NCBI GenBank assembly: GCA_903813345.2
Contig: CAIIXF020000001.1
Location: 57,059,885-57,123,884, forward strand
Length of the DNA stretch: 64,000 bases
Origin: Owenia fusiformis
Taxonomy: Eukaryota; Annelida; Polychaeta; Sabellida; Oweniidae
Direction: 5' to 3'
The position numbers were made by a program, and so were the translations under genes. Position 1 is the first letter of the stretch. Every line of letters begins with the position of its first letter. The notes beneath the pieces were generated by a model. It made no database searches. It saw nothing but the letters and a program-made list of their open reading frames with translations, and was not told the DNA's origin. Of the stretch, positions 37,301-52,300 are shown piece after piece.

Positions 37301-40300
37301 GTGGTGAAAATAGGAAGAGTTTATTTGCATATAATTTATAATTAATGCAATAAAGAATATTTTTCTCATAACTATCCACTTTGTAATTCATTGTCATACT
37401 TAGCTATCGAATCTAATCGTGTATTCCGCCCACTCAGCTAGCAAGCAAGCTTACTATTTACTGTTTAGAGCACCTTTATCCAGAGCTCCGACCTACAAAT
37501 TAAACAACATTAAGGAATACGCATTAGTCGCATCTTCCACATGTCTGCAATTTTGTGTTGTCTATCCACGACATATTGTTTAATAACAAAACGATGTTTA
37601 CATTCATGTTTTGGAAAAATAACATACTTAGGTAATGTGCTGTGTTTTAAAATGTCACTTTTCAGTCCCCGGGATTAGCATTGGTTTAAAATTGATTGGT
37701 TCCAATCCACTGATTCCTAGAGAAGCTGTCCACTAGAGCATGTAATTCAGCGCTCATCGATGTTGACTTGCACGACACATTGTCATTGAATTTCCATAAT
37801 AGATTAATATTTTTCAAATGCGCATGCTTCGAGAAAGTGTTCATGCAAGATGCTAGAGACGTCCCCCGGGCTTTTCTACTTGGCAATGGTCAGATGCAGC
37901 CTCCGATCGGCGATCAAGTGGGACCAAGGTGCACCAAACATTATATATGGCACAGCATTATAACAATGGAACAGTCTTCCAACCTAGCCCCCTTGTTACG
38001 TTAAATACCTAGCCTCTCTCAACTGCTCTCTCGCATTTACCTCTCGTCTTCATCTCATCATTGTAGAGAAGACAAAATGAAATACATGCAAATTCAAAAC
38101 CTCTTTCTATTTAATCTTCGTAGTGAACATTACAATCAAATTGTTAAGCGACAATTGAAAAGTGTGGAGAGATAAGGTTTAGAAAGATCGAGATGACAAC
38201 CCTTTTCAATCACTACACAACCGAGATAACAATTATCCCATTGATTTATTGGCCGACTTATCTCTAAGCCAATTCAATTCATCCATCGTGGACTAAAATA
38301 TTGTTGTCTCTATAACTTATGTTTATGCTAAGTTTGGTTTCTCTGTTTATATCTTCAGGTAATTAAAGACCATGTAAGGCCCAAGCACAAGGAAAGATTC
38401 GAAACTCCAACTCAGGTAAGTTTACCTTTTCATCCTACATTGGAATTATCTGGATGCACACGATTTGTATAATTTGTTGTATTATGGATGGTCAATTTGA
38501 CATGGCGTGAACATGACATAAAGGTGTAAACTTACGAAAAGTAAATTGTAACTGTTTGTGCCAAAAGAATTTATAATTGCAAATGTACATTTAGGACTCA
38601 GTGCCAAACATCTCCTTCAGACCACAGATAATGGAAAGGTGTTTGGCCCGCAGCTAGGATCGACGTCAAACTTTGAACACGTATCCATACAGAAATTCAA
38701 TTCATGTTCGTCGACGAAAGTTCAACAAATTTTGCATTTTCCAAACAAACGATGGAACTTGAGTCCGGGAAATGTATTAGCCGCAAGAATAGATATGCAA
38801 ATAAAATATTTACTCAGAAATAGAAAATACACTGTTAATCTCGTTGGACATAGATTGCTAGAGGTACGCCTGATATAGTAATCCCTTGGTAAAGCCATTG
38901 AGCATTATTACTCTGGGAGAGTCTATACATCTATCACTCGGGAACAGATCACTATATAGAGACCTTAGTCGTCATCCTTACATCTTTAGGGGAACAAAGA
39001 CGATATCGGAAATTACAACAGAATCTACTTGAGATGAAAATTCGTTTGAGGAAATTACCAGGAGAATGTACTAGAATGATCGACAATCTCATGCCATTGT
39101 AAATCCAAAGCCCATGCTCTAAAGGCGTGAATTCAATTACAGGTGTAGCAATTAATCTTCCATCTAAAGCCGCCTTTAAGACAGTAAACAAGATATACAG
39201 TTCCTCAAAAAGGTCTGCGACATTCTAATGTATTGCACAACGCAAATGGACACCGGCAATCTATTCAAAGATTTTCAAGAAACTACTTTTGACCTTAGAT
39301 AAGGCCAGTTTCACATCCAGGCGAATTTAATTGATGTGGTCGCGGAAGGACCATATGGGTGCATATTTTATTGACTGAGTGGTTGGGAAAATACGTCACA
39401 TCAATTGACTCATCAAAACAATCACCTCGAGGTATCAAAAATGACACATTTTCAGATGTTTGTATAATTTCTACAGAACAAAATTGAGCAAAGTGCAGCA
39501 TTTAATGTTGCTGGAATTCAAAACAATCCATTGTGGTATTCAAAATAAATAAGCTTATCTGCAAAAGAATCATCATCACTTAAAATTGGAGGAATTGTAA
39601 AGAAGAATATCACAAGCAGCGATATCAACAGTAGTTCTCGATAACTAACTTTTGTTAATAAATATTAACAGCAAATTGAACAAGGAAGCAAGAAACGAAA
39701 CAAAGTAAGTGAATAAGATCAATATCTCATGATTGTTTTATTTTTCGGATGACAAATTATAGTAAATAGACCATCGTATAGAATCTAATATATATGCGCA
39801 GTATTCTAACCCCATGACAGCAAATGTTCTCGGGGTATTCTTTCGGAAATTAAGATTCAAACATAGGCTTTCATACTTTATGCTTGATATTTTCCTGTTG
39901 CCAAACTTATGGAGAGGAGTTTGAGAGTGGAATTCACAACAGAAACATCAGAATTCAAGATGGAGATTTGATGTAAAATTTGTAAACTTGGAAAGGATAA
40001 ATCGTTATAAGACGGGGACAATTTCAGGTATTCCCTTTATTACTATACATCACTGCCCCAGGTGCCCAATTATTGCAGATGTTGTGCGTTATTTTAACGA
40101 GGACAGGTGACCAATTACACTAAATTAGCCATTAATGAATCATATTCTATCTTCATTTATGTTATTGATATGACGTAGATGCTCACCAGTTAGTCTGTTT
40201 TATATCGTTTTTATTTGTGTGCAAAATAACTTCAGTTATTGCTGGAAAGTGGAGACGGACAGATTTTTAAGATGTTCATGGTAAGTTGAGTTTTTAAAGT

Positions 40301-43300
40301 CTTTTAGTTGTTCAATCTAAACACAAGGTAGAAGGTTTACATTTATATTTTCAAGCTGTAAATGGGGTTATAGGACCGGAGTGAAAAAGGCCAGGGTGAA
40401 AATACATGGTTCAAATAGAAAAACTGTCAAGTGGAACACCTCTTTAAACGGAGTGATGAGAGGGGTTATAGGGTTAAGACCACGTACGGAAAATAAGATT
40501 TTGTACGGTAAAATCTGCCAAGTGGAACACCTCTGGAAGTGGGACTCTTCTATAGTGTAATGGAACAATGTCAAAATCCATTGATTTAATGGCCAACTGT
40601 ACACGAACCTCTATAAGTGGAACATCTGCGAAGCGTTCCAATTAAGAAATCTCACTTTACTTATCTCATAATTTTGTTCTCATCTGGCTTTTGACCAATA
40701 TGTGAAACAAGATGAGGTTATTTAATGTTCAACAATGTTCGTTAATATTCAAGCTCGGTGGTTTTAAATGTACTTGAATGTTCACTGAAGGTTTCTTTAA
40801 TCTCTGTGTCGAGTTTACTTACTATAGTGTTGAAATACCCTTGAATAATCGTGGTTCATTGATTAATTAATTCGATTTGACATATCCATATTGATGTTCA
40901 TGGTTCAGTGATCAGTGTATAAAACATAAGACGAGTGTGTTTCTTAAGATAACGAACCCTTGATGGTTTGATAGCATCCAGACAGTAAAGTGAATCAATA
41001 ACTTCAATATTTTTTGCATTTGAGCATTGACCGATTGTTCAAAAAGGTTTAAGTAAAACTTCGATGAAATGTAACATACTCCTTGGGCATTGCAATTTTG
41101 GACTCTCATTTTAAATTAGGCTTTGTTTCTAAATGGAACTCCTGGATTAGGTCGGGATACGTCAAGGCAGGAGATTAGCGAGAGAGAGTAGCTGACATTT
41201 CGATTGAGGAAAAAGACACACAAGACAATGTGATACCAGTTATGTATTAATAAAGTATTGACTGATCTGACTGATATTAACTTGAGAATATTCAACGCTG
41301 AATACTGAATAGTAAAGACTACAATATAATCTGATTCTGGCACGGCTGACAGCACACTGATTAATAAACACTACTTCGATCTGGAAATCTAATGAGATAT
41401 ATGAAAACTTGCAGCAAAAATTCTGATCTCTCTAATGAGAAAAAGAATAGCTAAGAAGACGTGGAGTTGATGAGTAATGATTTATTATGGTTTAGCATGG
41501 GCCTACATGTAGCTGTGATATTTGTTTGGAGATCATATATTTGGAAAATTTCAAATTAGCAAGATTAAGGTAGGAATAGAATTAAATGGAAACAATTGAT
41601 CTTTTCCGAAAAGGGATTTTCATAATTCGAATCAATTCTTAAATGTAAATTGATATTTTGAGGCCGGAATTATATATCATTTGCGTTGTTAGGTAAAGTT
41701 AGACATTGCAATTGCAATTTATAGATTCAGGGACGAGTTAGAGATCAGATCGCTTTGTTTCGTGACACATTTCCATGGTAAATCTCCTTATTTTCAAAAC
41801 CAGAGATCTCCAAATAGAATAACAACTTGCATCTTTAGGTACTTAAAACAACAACACAAACGAATGACGCGTCAATCGTCACAGGTCAGTACCATGGTGA
41901 TAAAACATAAAAGATCCTAGAACTGATTAATGTTAGATGAACTATAAACCTGGACATTCATGATTTATGTTTTGTTGATTTCCATGGTGTTTCTACTTTT
42001 GTACCTGCCCTAGGTATTTATAGTGTAGAGGTCTGAAAGAAAGATTTATAGTCCTTCTCCAAATGAGCTTTTTATTGCCATTTATATGAGATGAATGCTT
42101 CAAATATATTTTATGGAAAATGCTGATAAGGTTATATTAAATGTCATTGGAGTGCTGTTCTACTGTTCCGAGTACGAGAGCAAGATAAGGAATACTGATT
42201 CGCGGCTATTTAGTTATCAGTTCTCTCATAGAATGTCGTTTAGAGTACAATATGGGGCTGAAGGCTGAATGTATCGCAGTTTGCAGCTACCACAATATAT
42301 ATCACGTCATGTATGAAATGCTGATATATTTTTTAATAAAAGTGAACGATAATTGAAACTAACAAAAATAGGAACTTCAATGAATGTCTAGGACACTGTT
42401 ACAATATTGACTGAATAGACGATCGCGAAGACAGCTTTTGATATCTTTTTACACGCAAATCAATTTCAAATTGTAAACCCTTCATATCACATTTCAAGTA
42501 TTTCATGTTTGGACTGAATATTTATCATAACCATGCATACAAAGAAAATAAAGGGCAAAAAGGTTTTATTCAATTTGAACATTTTGACAGTTGTTACTTT
42601 GACACACAAAATGTACGTCATGACGTCTTCATATCTTGAAGTTTATCTAAACCCATTTTCCGCCAAGTGGTTGATATCAATCAAGACGACATTTGAAAGC
42701 CAATTTTAGAAATTGCTTTAAAGGATAGCATTCCAAAAAAAGAATAACCTATCAATTTTGGATTTCATAGTACAAAAATGTAGGTTTGACATGCAACATT
42801 CAACTTCGTTTGTTTTTGGTCGAGTAGCGTCAAGATTATTTGACTTCTAACGTTAACCTTAGGAACTTTTAAATATGTCAAAACAAAACATTGAAATAAT
42901 CTTGAACAGTACATGAACATGAAAAGGGTGGGAGAGAGTGCTTTAATAAATGTAAGTAGAGATACAAAATGTGGATATAGTTGAACATATACGAATGAAT
43001 GTTGATGCTTTGGAGAGTAATTTTCGAATAGATTTATAAACGGTAAGGCAAATTTTCATTCGATAATTGATCATTTAATCACCATGGCCCTTTTCTATAT
43101 GTGCGTTCTAAGCAATTACTTTCACGATTCACGGGAAATTATGCATTTTGTTCAAGTTCGTTGACAAGCAATGAAATAGAAAATTGGTTTTGAATCAGTT
43201 TCAACATCGCAGCATGAGAGACATTTAAAATATCTTCCAATCAAGACCGGGGCAAGACTATGACCTTGTATGACCTTGACCTCGAAGGGCAACAACATGT

Positions 43301-46300
43301 GTCTAAGCCAAGCATCGATCATTAATAAACGTTTGACGTAAGTTAGCCATACTCCTAGTGCATCTATTTTACATCTTTAATGTGAGGTCTGAAAATAAAG
43401 ATTGGATAAACATAAGCTGGGCAAATGTTATTGTTTTCCTCTTCCCAGGTCACCATATCTTCTTTCTCTGTTCTGAATGTGTTCGGTACCGTTTTTCCAC
43501 ACGCAATCGCTTAATGCTATCAAGCATGAATAAGATAAAATCGCTGGGCGGAGAAAGAAGATTCCAAAAAACTGCCATTCTTGTAGCAACTCCATGAATT
43601 CCTCGTGGACATTGCTAGGCCATTTATGATGTGCCTGGAATATAAATAAATATATGATTATTATATGTGAGTGCACTTTGGCGACTGCGTTGCATGGTGA
43701 TGGTGCTCCTCATCCGACACACGAGTACCTCAATCATATATAAAGATTGATGGAGAGCAAGCTTGATGAAGACTTGAACTAGAATGAAGATGCATGTGTT
43801 CATTCTAGGCTTCACCTAAATAAGCAGCATCGTAATCGTGTAGGCATGTGCGTAGGAAGGCGAGGCAATTGCCTCAACTGACATTTTTCAAATAAAACTA
43901 TGAAAATGATTTAGTATACCTTGTTTGGCACCTATTTCCATTTTCTTCTTATAATGTTTTAATCTGGTACGCCCCTGGTAGGCTAACACTCAGGATGGGA
44001 TTGTGTCATAACACATGAGAGTGGATGTTCGACATTGAACACAATCAATGATTGATGATAGTTACTACCACACTATTGTGGTGAAGTGACTAATATATAC
44101 ACTGTATGATGCATACATTGGAAGATAAGAATACTTCAAAGTTTTGTTAGTTTCAAGTGGATCATCCTCAATGACATTGTTTAGTGAGACCAGAATTCTT
44201 GACCAGTAGTTCTTCCTGACATTTATGGTTGGGCTCCTCTTTCGCTGTCAGCTCATTTTAAGAGTTTAATTGACATATGATTGAGTATTTTAAAACTGGA
44301 GGTATGCATTACTTCAGGTATAACATCAGTTGACGGGAAACGGAAGCATTTAAAGCTCTTCTGTCCTTATCAATTTTAAAGTAACATGGGACATCTATGA
44401 ATTTGGCGATCGCCAGATTAGCAGAATGCCATGTCTGTGTCCTCATTGCTCCAAGACTGTGTCCCCCCCCCCCTTCACCTGTTGAGAAGGTGAAGTACAG
44501 GGGGTCTCAATTTTAGGCAAGACTGTGCCTGTGTTTCATTGTCGGCTCTGTCAACTGTAGTCATCAATCTCCATTCCTTACTTATAACAGGTTGCTGCTT
44601 CACAGACAACATGTTCATCGAAAACATTCATTGTTGGAATTAACCAGGATATTATTACTGACCAGGACATACTTTTTACAAACCAGAATATCCTATTAAC
44701 TAACCAGGACTCAATAAACATTCTATTATCTTCCCCAAGCTATAGGTCCAACAAAATCTCTTGGTATAAGTCAATCGATGATCCAAGCCATTCGGTCCAG
44801 TACCTATATAAAGCAGTTGACCTAGTGCTCTATACGTAAATGTACCTGGCCGTGGACTCTATCATCTAAATACGTTACTAATGCGTATGTTCATGTGTAT
44901 GCAAGAGCAACACTTCGAACAAGCATACAACTACTAGATAAATAAATTCGACTGGATTAGAATTAATAGTTTCTAAAGTGCGAAGGAACGAGGTCTCGGA
45001 ATAAAACATCTATTATAAAACTAATTCAAGATCTAGCACCTTCCTTTACCCGAGACAAATAAGAGACAATTTCAACAAACTCAGGACATTAGATTAATGG
45101 CTATTATAGGAAAGATTATTACAAGCAAAATATTGATCTGTGTTATTCTTAGTTCATCAGGTAGAATAAATATTAGGAGACAGAGAGTAATAAAACTTCA
45201 TCAGAAGTATCAAAATATTATAACAGAATAGCGACAGTTAAATTACGTTCATTTTGATAGCTCTGCCGAGGGACGCTGCGACATCTCCAGGTTGTAATTT
45301 GGTAATTTAACTGAATTTCACTCGTGGGATTGGAATTTACAACTTGTGGTTTCATGTAATTTCAGGCAGTCTTAGCGAGAGTGAGAAATAACAAGGATTG
45401 TACGACTATGGAGGATGTTGATTCCCGTTGCAGTATCGGAAGTGCCAGCAGCCTTCTTAGCACAGATTCATACTCAGGTAGGACACAATATACGGGCGGA
45501 TGAACAATGATAACAGATTTATTACAATGTACTAATTGCAAAATCATGTTTGACAATAATTTCGAAATACATTTGAGAATCACATCATTTAAAGCAAAAT
45601 GCATTTAACAATTCTATCATTTAAAGGAGAATACATTTGACAATTGTATTATTTAAAAAGCAGAAATGCATTTGACATACACATTCAGAAAATCATTCGA
45701 CAATAATAGTTTTCAAAGTAGAAATACATTTCAAGTATAGCAAAATTGCATTCCAAAAATGAAATACACTTGACAAGTACATATATCTAAGCCACACAAT
45801 CATTTGATAATGGTGTACAGGGTGGCCAAAAAATGAGACACTGGCATTTGAAAAATATAAGTTGTGATAAAAACATGTCATTTTATACACAAGTGGATAG
45901 TTAATTTAATTATCTTTAATTTGGTATATCATAAGTTCAAATTTATTGTAATGTCTGTCAACCAGCGTCCATAATAAAATGCCGTCATTTTTATTTCAAC
46001 GGGTTTTCCAAATCTTGTAAAAAACAAGTTTAAAAACAACTTTATTTACGTAAACAGTTGTTCAATATGTCCACCATTTTCATCAATTATAGCCCCCAAC
46101 CTTGGCCTAAACTGGTCAATAGCATCATTGATATGCTTCTGATTCCACAATGATTCCACTTCTCATCTATTCTAAGGGACTGATAGATGTAATTGGGGGT
46201 TCATTGTTCACCATTATGAGATATCGTGGCCTTCTATTAGCTTCACACTAGTATACGTATACTTCTGGTTGAAGACAGAAAGATGTGAGTATCAGAATGA

Positions 46301-49300
46301 TTGTTCACCAGTTCTGTTACGTTCTCCCCAGAAGTGATAGTCGCAGACATTGGCATCGGATGATCTGGGGTTGGCAGTGATGAGGGGGAATTCCTGATAT
46401 GAGCTCATTTTTGGATCATTACATTTTCCAAAAAAGAAACTGCTCCAAGCAATAGAGCCCAAAAGACAGTAATCGCTGGCCATTCATTGTCTCCACGGCA
46501 TATCAATGATGCTAAATTGACCAGTTTATGCCAAGGTTAAGGGCTATAATTGATTTCATCATTAAAATCTATATTTATTTTTGAAATACAATTGTCCCAT
46601 TTTTTGGACCACCCTGTATGACACATTTCACAATTATATCATTTTAAATTAGAAACACATTTGACAATCATATAATGAGAAAAAACATTTGACAATTATA
46701 TCATTTAAAGTACAATAAACACATTTTTGAAACGTTTTCTTAATGACAGAACAACAACATTTAAATTGTTGACATTTAGGCAAAAGCGAATTTACTGAAT
46801 GCACAACATCTTTAATTTGCTGGATTAGCATATTGCTAGGATTATTAGAGGATTTGCACGTAGGGATTTGCGAGTTTAGAGGATTAACACACTCAATTGG
46901 TTCATTAACTTTTGGATTGGCTAATTAGAGGTTCCATTATGTAATGATTCGTCTGATATTTTCTCTTACAATTTTGTTATATTGCAATTATTATGAAAGA
47001 ATTAACAAATACTCGTATGGTTACATTTACTTTGTTTCAAGGCCTATTCGTGTTATTTTAACTAAGTTTACATTTCACTAATAATATCAACTCTTAAAAA
47101 TATAAATTCAAGAAATTGAGAGCTACCTTAAATTGCAAGCATGTGGATACACTGATTGATTTGCCATGGTAACGTACAACATGCCTGCTACAGATGTACT
47201 TACCCAAGATCTGAGTAAACCTACCTGTTACCTTGGAAATGACATACTAGCCCTATTTACACAACGCGCGACATTCCAAGACGTCTTGGCTAAAACGTTT
47301 TAGAAAAACTATGTTGAGTTTACACCACAATTTTCAAGACGTTCAATATGATTAAGTTCACACCTGTTTTTCTAAAACGTCTTAGAGATATGTAGGTATA
47401 CATAAAATGAAAAAAGCAGTTCAGTACTGGTTGAAGGACGGTTTGACAGTCAATATAGCTATTTTTTCCCGCTTCTATACTTTGTGTTAAAGACTGCATC
47501 GGTTTCACAAAAATATATCTTAAAGACGGCATTGTTAAAAGCATGAAAGAGAGCAGGAAGATTTTATGCATAAATTAGGATTATGATAGATCGCCAGGCA
47601 AATAAGTTCTCAATAATTTTGGGATGATATTGGGAACAAGGGATAAGGACCATGCGACATTATGTAAATAGAAAGTTTCAAATGTTTCGTTCGGCGCAAC
47701 GCAAAAAACAGGGCTAAGAGCTCTTAGCTAAAACCGATGGATTTACACTCGCTTGTAAAACGTAACGCTAAGACGTCTTGGCTATGACTAGGGTCCTAAA
47801 ACGTTTTAGCTAAGCGCTCTTAGCCGAGAGCTCCTGAGAAAATCTGGATTTACATTACATTTTATTTGTAAAACATTTTAACGCTAAAACGTTTTAGCCA
47901 AGACGTCTTAGGGATCTAGTGTAAATCCAACAATTAACTTACTTATCTATAACTAGTACATCTTGGCATACTTTCCTTTGGCAAAGTAAAACTATAAATA
48001 TTTATTTTTACACCCGGGAGCTAATGGATTTACCTTCATTTTGACATTTTTGAATTTTGCAATTTTGGGAATTTGAAATAAGGAAAAAGCCTGGCCAGCT
48101 TGATTTAGAATTTCTCTTCAAAATAATCAGAGACATAAAAAACATGTCTCTGAAATAATTAATCTGTAGCTCCCTTGTTGGTAGCAGCAGCTGATGGAGA
48201 ACTCTGTATCGGGATAGAGCTTTCTGCATTGTGTATTGATTGCAAAAACCGAGGCATCATTTTAAATGGTGGTAAGAGACAAATGATAACTGATTAGTGA
48301 ACCCGAAAGATATATTCTATTGTTATTCTGTATACTAATTAGCTACTTCTTTTTGATCATGATCCTCGCGAAGACAGATCATTTGTTACAATTTCCGTTT
48401 GTAATATAATACAAATGATATATCGTGCGTTTATACGTTACTCGTTTTTGTGGTTTATTAATTTGAAAATGAATGTACCATTCTAATCTTATACCCATCA
48501 CATATTGTTTTTCCATGAAATGGATGGACTCAGATGGTAAGGCGTGGCATATACCGCAACTTTTATGTCATCCTATACAAGCCACGGTGTAGATCCATGC
48601 CTCATCGTGGGATTAATGTACGTCGAGTTGACAGGCTATTAAAATGTTATTTTAACCGATTTTCATTCCATGATTTTTCCGAATTTAGACTTTCGGCCTA
48701 CATTTGAGTACGTTACTATTTTCTCCATCTGGATGGATAGACTATTTAACAAACACAACTCTTGATTCTGACATATGCACTGGTCATTAAACCAAACAAA
48801 AAGTAGAAAGAGGCTGTCAGATTTTTCCAATTAAGCATCACGTGGTTGCACATCTGGAAGTCAGATCGTCTTCCAAGTTAGCTTAGTTATATCACAGCAG
48901 ACAACGTGCATTTCATACACCTGACTTATAATTGCAGACACATCTGTTAATCGTCGCTCTGGAGGAAGTGATCTCAAGCAGGAATTACTGGCCGAGATGT
49001 TGAAGACCAAAGAGCAGTTACAATATCGGAAATCTGGCAAAGACCAGGTAAGTGATACAATAGTTTGCCACGGCAAGATATACTCACTCGTTCATCCACT
49101 GTTAGATTATGTATTTTGTTGAAATGTTGATTTTCAATACTTAAAACTATATACGATTTTTTACAATTTTTTTATTCAAGTTTCATAAATCGAGTCCTCT
49201 CTGTAGAGCCTCTTATACTTTGAAGTACATTAAGTTCAAAACAATTTATCAATTTGGCAAATATTCATATTTACTAGATATAGTAATTTGTTTGGTGCTT

Positions 49301-52300
49301 TTGGCACATTAACCTGTAAAATGTTGATGGTGCATGTTAGGTAAGGAAAATAAGTGGAAATATTTTAATTCTTGGTCGACAATTTTCATTGCTAAATTTT
49401 GGCAGTCGGTTCTAGATAGTTGTATACGTTGTAATTCATAGACTTATATTAAGGCAGTAAAGATGACTTACACACTCCATCGTATGATGCTTTACAACTT
49501 ACAGTATCTTTATGATGGTCATCATATTTGATTTCAAATACAGTTAGTAATATATGGAGATTAAACGTAAGCTCCCTAAAACCCTTGCTACTCTCCACTT
49601 CATGCACAACCAATTGATTGGAATTACAGAATGAATAAACCATCCGGACTTCTCTTATTCATTCATGCATATCTCTACTTTTCGAATCAAATTGGTGTGT
49701 TCTTGTATTTGCCACTCTTGGAAAGAATAATCACTTTTTAATATAGGTAATTAAAATAGAATATGTTCGTTATTTTTGTGCAATGTAAATCAAGGTCCTT
49801 CAAGGTCCATCTTAATACATTTATAACTGATACATCTGCATTGTAATTCCGGGATTTTCGATTTGTAGATTATAATTGTCAATTGACGTTTGTTATCTTT
49901 ACTATTGAAAGTAAAAACAAGAAAGTAATCATGCGATAATGGAGAGAAAATGAATCAACTCATAGAAAAACAAATGACTACGTCATCAAGGGCAAAGAAT
50001 CGTCAGTCAATACGTAGACAACTGTTAGTTTGTTATCCAGTGAGATAGCTGAACAGAAATGTTTTGTTTTTATATGAAACATTTGTCGAGTAATTTTAGA
50101 CCTTTGTTTTTATTTCAATGATGCACAATTTCATTTACTGTGCTTGATTATTATGCCAGTATCTATTAGTGAAAAGGAAGATCACAGCCAATCAAAACAA
50201 AATTCAAAATACATTCCCCTCACAAACTGTGGAAAACATTTTCTCATTGACTCCCATGTTCAATACTAAGATTAAAGAGGATTATTTAAAAAGAATCTGA
50301 AACAATTCATAAATCATAAAAATAAAAATGTCTCATTTGTATCTTCGTAGTTCAAGGCACAAAATAACTCCGAACGTGCAGTGGTGGATGGACAGGCTTT
50401 TTGATTATTTTTTCAAAGATTAATATAAAATGTTGTTAAACATTCAAAAGGTGTATTTCAATGAATAAATTGTGTTTAATCTAAATTCGGGGGTTGTATT
50501 CAAAACCCAAGTGTATTCCTAAATCCAGATACTGACCTTATCTTGTTGTTAAATGTACCAATTTGAAAGGTATATATCAACATGCCACCATAGATAACTC
50601 GACTTGTAATTTACTTCAAATATTTAGGTAATTATCGTAAATTGGGAGATAAGATTGGAAGATCCACTTGATAGTTATTTGAAAGTATACCGAAGATCTG
50701 CAAATTATGACATCATATATTTGATTGAATTGATAAAAATACAGATGTCTTCGCATGCTCAATTTCAAACAGCGCAGAACCTGGCAAATAACACTATTTC
50801 CTGGAACCTTTATACACTAGTCCTATAAATGCTTTTACCCATCAAGCATCCTGCTAGAAAATCCTTAAATTGTCAAGGAATACATTTCTTGTTTGGATTA
50901 TTCTTTCACTTATCCAAGGACAAATAGGGATGAATCAGCTATGTATCTTTTACTATCACACAATAACTTGTAACTTACTCAGATAGTAGATCGTAGATAT
51001 TAGATTGCAGAGCAGATGATCTGGATTACTTTCTGTGGGCCTAAGGATATCCAATAAAAGCTTTTTATGGAAATGCCATTTTAATTCCATATTTGCCAAG
51101 CAACCAGTAGAAATGGTATTTAATGATTTCATTACTTTGTTCGATTGATAAAAACTAATAAAAAAACGTAATGTGTTTTGGTCTGCGTTGTGCAATCATC
51201 TTTTCTTTGATAACATCATATATCTTTTCTGCTGCAATAAGAAATTACTCTTGGCATTTAGATTAATGACCTTTCCATTTTATTTATGAATATGACTTTG
51301 AACGTTTATTCCAGCAGTCAGTTAGCAGTCAAAGATACAGTAGCCTAATTCCAGGAACCTCAAATATATATGTTCTTAAAATCATAATGTAAAGTTACAT
51401 TTTATTACCATTAAAACTTTTACAAACAATAACTTTTAAAATATTTTTTTAGAAACGTCTCTGAACTTTTTAGGCACCATCCGCATTTTCTATCATTGTC
51501 ATATGAAGAAACATCAATTCGACAATTTATTCGTAATAAATTGCATACACTGTTGCCATCGCGCAGAGGCTTGTGTTCTCGAAATTGCCACTGGCAAAAT
51601 TGTCCCTAGATGCATCCCAAATATTTCTACTGCCACATCGCATGCCCTGTTCCTTCTTTTCCCCAATTGTGACGTATGATATTATCTTGTATCTGGCGAA
51701 TCCAAGCGCTTTTACCTTGACTTTAATCTCTTGCGCAAGGTCCTTACATAACAAGCTACAGTCAATGGGATCATACATTTTATCCTTTAGATTCTCTTGT
51801 AGAACCTCACGTATAATCTCCTGTACTGTCTCTATCTTGAATCTCGTCTCAGGCTCCATGCGGTATGTATTCTCAAATTGGACCTTCTTCTGTTGCCTAT
51901 GGTGAGGATCGTGATCGCTGTGTTTCGGCTCACAGGCAAAGGAGGTTATACTTGACCCACAAGGACCTGGTCTATGTAGCGGCAGTTCGAATACGCTGGA
52001 TCTTTGCAGTAGAGCCTTTGACATCATCTGTGACTTCTTTGCATTCGCCATCTTTTGTGTCCTCGTAGTGGCAATCTAGATCTGCAATTACAAATAAACG
52101 GACATTTGTAGATTTGATGAAAGCATAAAGTAAAGATTAAAACATACATGTAAGAAAATAAAAAATATTGTTATTTTTCTAGTGTCTGAATTCCCCTGGG
52201 AACGTTCACCAAAGATCCCACACAGACCCAGTGACATTAACAAATGCCCCCTTCGGATCACCGAGGGTACGTAAGGCTGACATAGCCAATAAATACCACA

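Larger units (their letters stand above)
45590..46745. repeat. Degenerate ACATTTGACAATTATATCATTTAAAG satellite, split by a mariner-type insertion
   Basis: About 37-bp units built on CATTTGACAATTATATCATT recur at 45590-45813 and again at 46620-46745. The mariner-type element between them, flanked by TA, interrupts what was one array. The satellite is inside an intron of the PH-domain gene. Confidence 0.75.

Noticed and set aside
38558-38878. 106-residue open frame
   Set aside because: No domain, no homologue that I recognise and no splice signals linking it to the PH gene.
41839-41884. Exon-like piece (VLKTTTQTNDASIVT) with good AG and GT signals
   Set aside because: It is 46 bases long, so it would put the following exon at 45366 into a frame with an early stop. 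The exons at 38359 and 45366 join in phase without it.
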